This document shows, one piece after another, positions 62,196 through 64,000 of a DNA stretch of 64,000 bases. The notes below the pieces were generated by a model. It was not told where the DNA came from, did not search any database, and saw only the letters and a program-made list of their open reading frames with translations. How positions within the stretch are numbered: position 1 is the first letter of the stretch; the number at the start of each line of letters is the position of its first letter. This DNA is from Anaerolineales bacterium (lineage in GTDB: Bacteria; Chloroflexota; Anaerolineae; Anaerolineales; UBA11579), in the NCBI GenBank assembly GCA_019637675.1, contig JAHBVE010000001.1, forward strand, positions 865,997 to 929,996. The letters run 5' to 3'. The position numbers and the translations under genes are program-made.

Positions 62196-63029
62196 CTAGG
62201 CGTCTACGCGGGCTTTGCTGGCTTCGATACTGGCCCGCAGCGAGGCCAGCAGATCGTCATCCTTGGTCTGCTCCGGCGCGGCGCCAACCACCTCAGGCGT
62301 CATGCCCTGGGCCTTCTGCTCAATGATGCGCTTGATCTCGGCCGTGAAGGTGTCGTGGTATTTCTCGGGCTCGAACGGCTGGGTCAGCTGGTTCACTAGA
62401 TTGAGGGCCAGGTCCAGCTCGTTCTCTTTCACCTCTTCCGCGCTGGGCAGGTTGAGTCCTTCCGACTCGCGCACTTCCGACTGGTAGCGGATCTGGTTAA
62501 GGATGAGCGCATCACCTTCAGGCTTCAGGATCGCCAGGTTCTCTTTGGTACGCAGGATGAACTTGGCCACCGCCACCTTCTTGGAGCGCTGCAGTGCCTC
62601 GCGTAGCAAGCTATAAGCCCGCGCCGCATTCTTGTCCGGGCCTAAGTAGTAGGGCTTGTCAAAGTACACGCTGTCGATCTCATCCTCGTTGGCGAACGAG
62701 AGGATCTCAATGCTCTGGGTCTTCTTGGGGCTGGCGTTCTTGATGTCCTCGTCTTCGATCACCACATAGCGGCCGTCTTCGACCTCAAAGCCCTTGACGA
62801 TCTGGTCATACGGAACTTCCACGCCGTCAGCCGCCGCCACACGCAAATACTTGATGCGTGAATGGTCAGTCTTGCGCAATTGATTGAACGAGAGCTCATT
62901 CTCGCGCGTGGCCGAGAACAGCTTGACGGGGATGTTGATCAAACCGAATGCGATCGCGCCAGACCAGATCGCGCGTGCGCCGCCGGCTGCCTTCTTGTTC
63001 TTTTCTTCTACAGGTTTTTCCTCTGCCAT
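62196..63029 (-). CDS. ku: Ku DNA end-binding protein
   Basis: A 277-residue bacterial Ku. I chose the ATG at 63029, behind AAAGGAG, although the frame stays open far upstream into the next gene. The core opens with ARAIWSGAIAFGLINIPVKL and includes DKPYYLGPDKNA. The C-terminus is a short Ala/Asp/Lys-containing tail that could recruit LigD, encoded 9 bp downstream. Ku rings thread onto DNA ends and start end joining. The N-terminus has a Lys/Glu-rich extension of about 18 residues. Confidence 0.95.
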   Translation of the reverse strand: MAEEKPVEEKNKKAAGGARAIWSGAIAFGLINIPVKLFSATRENELSFNQLRKTDHSRIKYLRVAAADGVEVPYDQIVKGFEVEDGRYVVIEDEDIKNASPKKTQSIEILSFANEDEIDSVYFDKPYYLGPDKNAARAYSLLREALQRSKKVAVAKFILRTKENLAILKPEGDALILNQIRYQSEVRESEGLNLPSAEEVKENELDLALNLVNQLTQPFEPEKYHDTFTAEIKRIIEQKAQGMTPEVVGAAPEQTKDDDLLASLRASIEASKARVDA

Positions 63030-63079
63030 GGCGAAGCTCCTTTGCTTGGAGTACATCCATTTTAGCCCATCAAACATTC

Positions 63080-63085
63080 TATAAT
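63080..63085 (+). promoter_or_regulatory. -10 box (TATAAT), leaderless type
   Basis: Perfect TATAAT ending seven bases before the ATG at 63093, in the divergent region shared with ku. Confidence 0.5.
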
Positions 63086-63092
63086 CCCTTGC

Positions 63093-64000
63093 ATGACCGC
63101 CCCCATTGCCTACTTTTACCCTGAGGGTCATGCCGCCCACTCGCAGCCGGACCATCCCGAGCGCCCCCAGCGGGTCGAGACCATCCGCCGCGCCCTGAAA
63201 GACGCCGGGCTTTGGCAACTGGGCTCCCATGTAGCCAACGAAGGACTCGCCGCGGATGTGCTGGCCGCCGTGCACAGCACCGAGATGCTGCAAGCCATCC
63301 AGCAATACGGCCAGCAGCAGCGCAACCTGGATGCCGACACATACACCACCCGTGATAGCTGGCGGCTGGCGCAGGCTGCCGCCGGAGGCGCGGTGGCGGT
63401 AGCCCAGGCCGTGTGGCGCGGCGAGGCCCAGACTGGCTTCACCCTCAGCCGCCCGCCCGGCCACCACGCCACCCGCACCCAGCCAATGGGCTTCTGCCTG
63501 CTCAACAACGTGGCCCTGGCCGCCCAGCACCTGCTGCAGCACGAAGGTGCACAACGCGTCGCCATTCTGGATATGGATGTTCACCACGGCAACGGCACGC
63601 AGGATATTTTCTACGACCGCGCCGACGTGCTCTTCTGCAACACCCAGCAACTGCCGCTGTGGCCCGGCACCGGCCGGCTCGAAGAGCGCGGTGTAGGCGC
63701 CGGCCTGGGCTTCACCGCCAACCTGCCGCTTCCGCCCGGCAGCGGCAACGCCGCCTTTGACGCCGCCTATGGCGAGGTGTTCCCCGCCCTGCTGGACGCC
63801 TTCAAGCCGCAGATGCTGCTGGTCAGCTTCGGCTTCGACTCGCACTGGAAGGATCCCCTCGCCAACCTGCAGGTCAGCGCCGCCGGCTACGGCCGCGCCG
63901 TGGCCTCGCTCCGCCACTGGGCGCAGCAACACTGCGGTGGCAAGATCGCCCTCATCCTTGAAGGCGGCTACGACCTGGATGCGGCCGCCGCCTGCGGCCT
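63093..64000 (+). CDS. Histone deacetylase/acetylpolyamine amidohydrolase family (3' truncated)
   Basis: The frame is open from the ATG at 63093 to the window end (302 codons). Family motifs: HPERPQRVETI near the start, PPGHHATRTQPMGFCLLNNVA, then LDMDVHHGNGTQD, and FGFDSHWKDPLA, giving the zinc ligands Asp, His and Asp. A final glycine loop is in LILEGGYDLDA. Bacterial members remove acetyl groups from polyamines, acetoin-pathway or other small molecules, or protein lysines; the substrate is not known. Divergent from ku. Confidence 0.93.
   Translation, partial: MTAPIAYFYPEGHAAHSQPDHPERPQRVETIRRALKDAGLWQLGSHVANEGLAADVLAAVHSTEMLQAIQQYGQQQRNLDADTYTTRDSWRLAQAAAGGAVAVAQAVWRGEAQTGFTLSRPPGHHATRTQPMGFCLLNNVALAAQHLLQHEGAQRVAILDMDVHHGNGTQDIFYDRADVLFCNTQQLPLWPGTGRLEERGVGAGLGFTANLPLPPGSGNAAFDAAYGEVFPALLDAFKPQMLLVSFGFDSHWKDPLANLQVSAAGYGRAVASLRHWAQQHCGGKIALILEGGYDLDAAAACG

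Noticed and set aside
62196..63932. Long reading frame of 578 codons extending upstream of ku
   Set aside because: The part beyond 63029 is antisense to the HDAC-family gene and its translation has no family features; a Shine-Dalgarno and the normal Ku N-terminus place the start at 63029.

Overview
The window looks like chromosome from a GC-rich (about 60% by eye) bacterium, most consistent with Chloroflexota of the Anaerolineae type. This is inferred from gene style and content: threonine/proline-rich lipoprotein linkers after LAAC lipoboxes, a NIL-domain protein beside rlmN, a pst operon with long extracytoplasmic loops, Ku with a fused LigD, an ALDH7-type dehydrogenase, and tRNAs without an encoded CCA end. 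No rRNA, CRISPR array, prophage or complete insertion sequence was seen. A recurring feature is a TANAAT-like -10 box ending 6-9 nt before the start codon of first-in-operon genes, which suggests many leaderless mRNAs; operon-internal genes instead use Shine-Dalgarno sites or ATGA/TAATG overlaps.

Layout. 1-9.6 kb: truncated S10 carboxypeptidase; small P-loop protein; SpoIIE-type phosphatase; a hypothetical/methyltransferase pair; mgtE; a NIL protein with rlmN; a HAD phosphatase; tig-clpP; tRNA-Leu(UAG). 9.6-17 kb: phosphate regulon (an unknown gene coupled to phoB, phoR, then pstSCAB and a Cys10/82/89-type arsC), with 11-bp-periodic Pho-box-like repeats before pstS and no phoU. 17-23.5 kb, minus strand: alpha-glucoside module (lacI-type regulator, binding protein, two permeases, trehalose synthase). 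One permease carries an inserted c-type heme motif (CAGCH) in its first external loop. 23.5-30 kb: CNNM/CBS membrane protein, a GGDEF gene broken by two single-base frameshifts, a tyrosine recombinase beside an AT-rich gap with two tiny ORFs, a TSUP transporter, TerC and PlsC.

30-48 kb: the most interesting region. A roughly 12.3 kb plus-strand operon interleaves a three-subunit molybdenum hydroxylase (coxM, coxS, coxL) with FdrA, DUF1116 and DUF2877 proteins (the AllF/AllG/AllH families linked to oxamate carbamoyltransferase in E. coli), an amidase, a PF04199 cyclase/hydrolase, a divergent cytosine-deaminase-like amidohydrolase, a DinB-fold protein and an NmrA-type reductase. Around it lie coxG, xdhC, a thiolase-like protein lacking the usual nucleophilic cysteine, a uracil/xanthine-type NCS2 permease and a class III CoA-transferase. 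Together they suggest uptake, hydroxylation, ring opening and carbamoyl recovery from an N-heterocycle or ureide; the substrate is unknown.

48-64 kb: DNA polymerase IV coupled to a nuclease-like/winged-helix protein, tRNA-His, hisS, exonuclease III with an AHSA1 protein, a cytochrome P450, the primary sigma factor, glucokinase, an ALDH7-type dehydrogenase, a sucrase/ferredoxin-like protein, the NHEJ pair ligD-ku, and a truncated histone-deacetylase-family gene.
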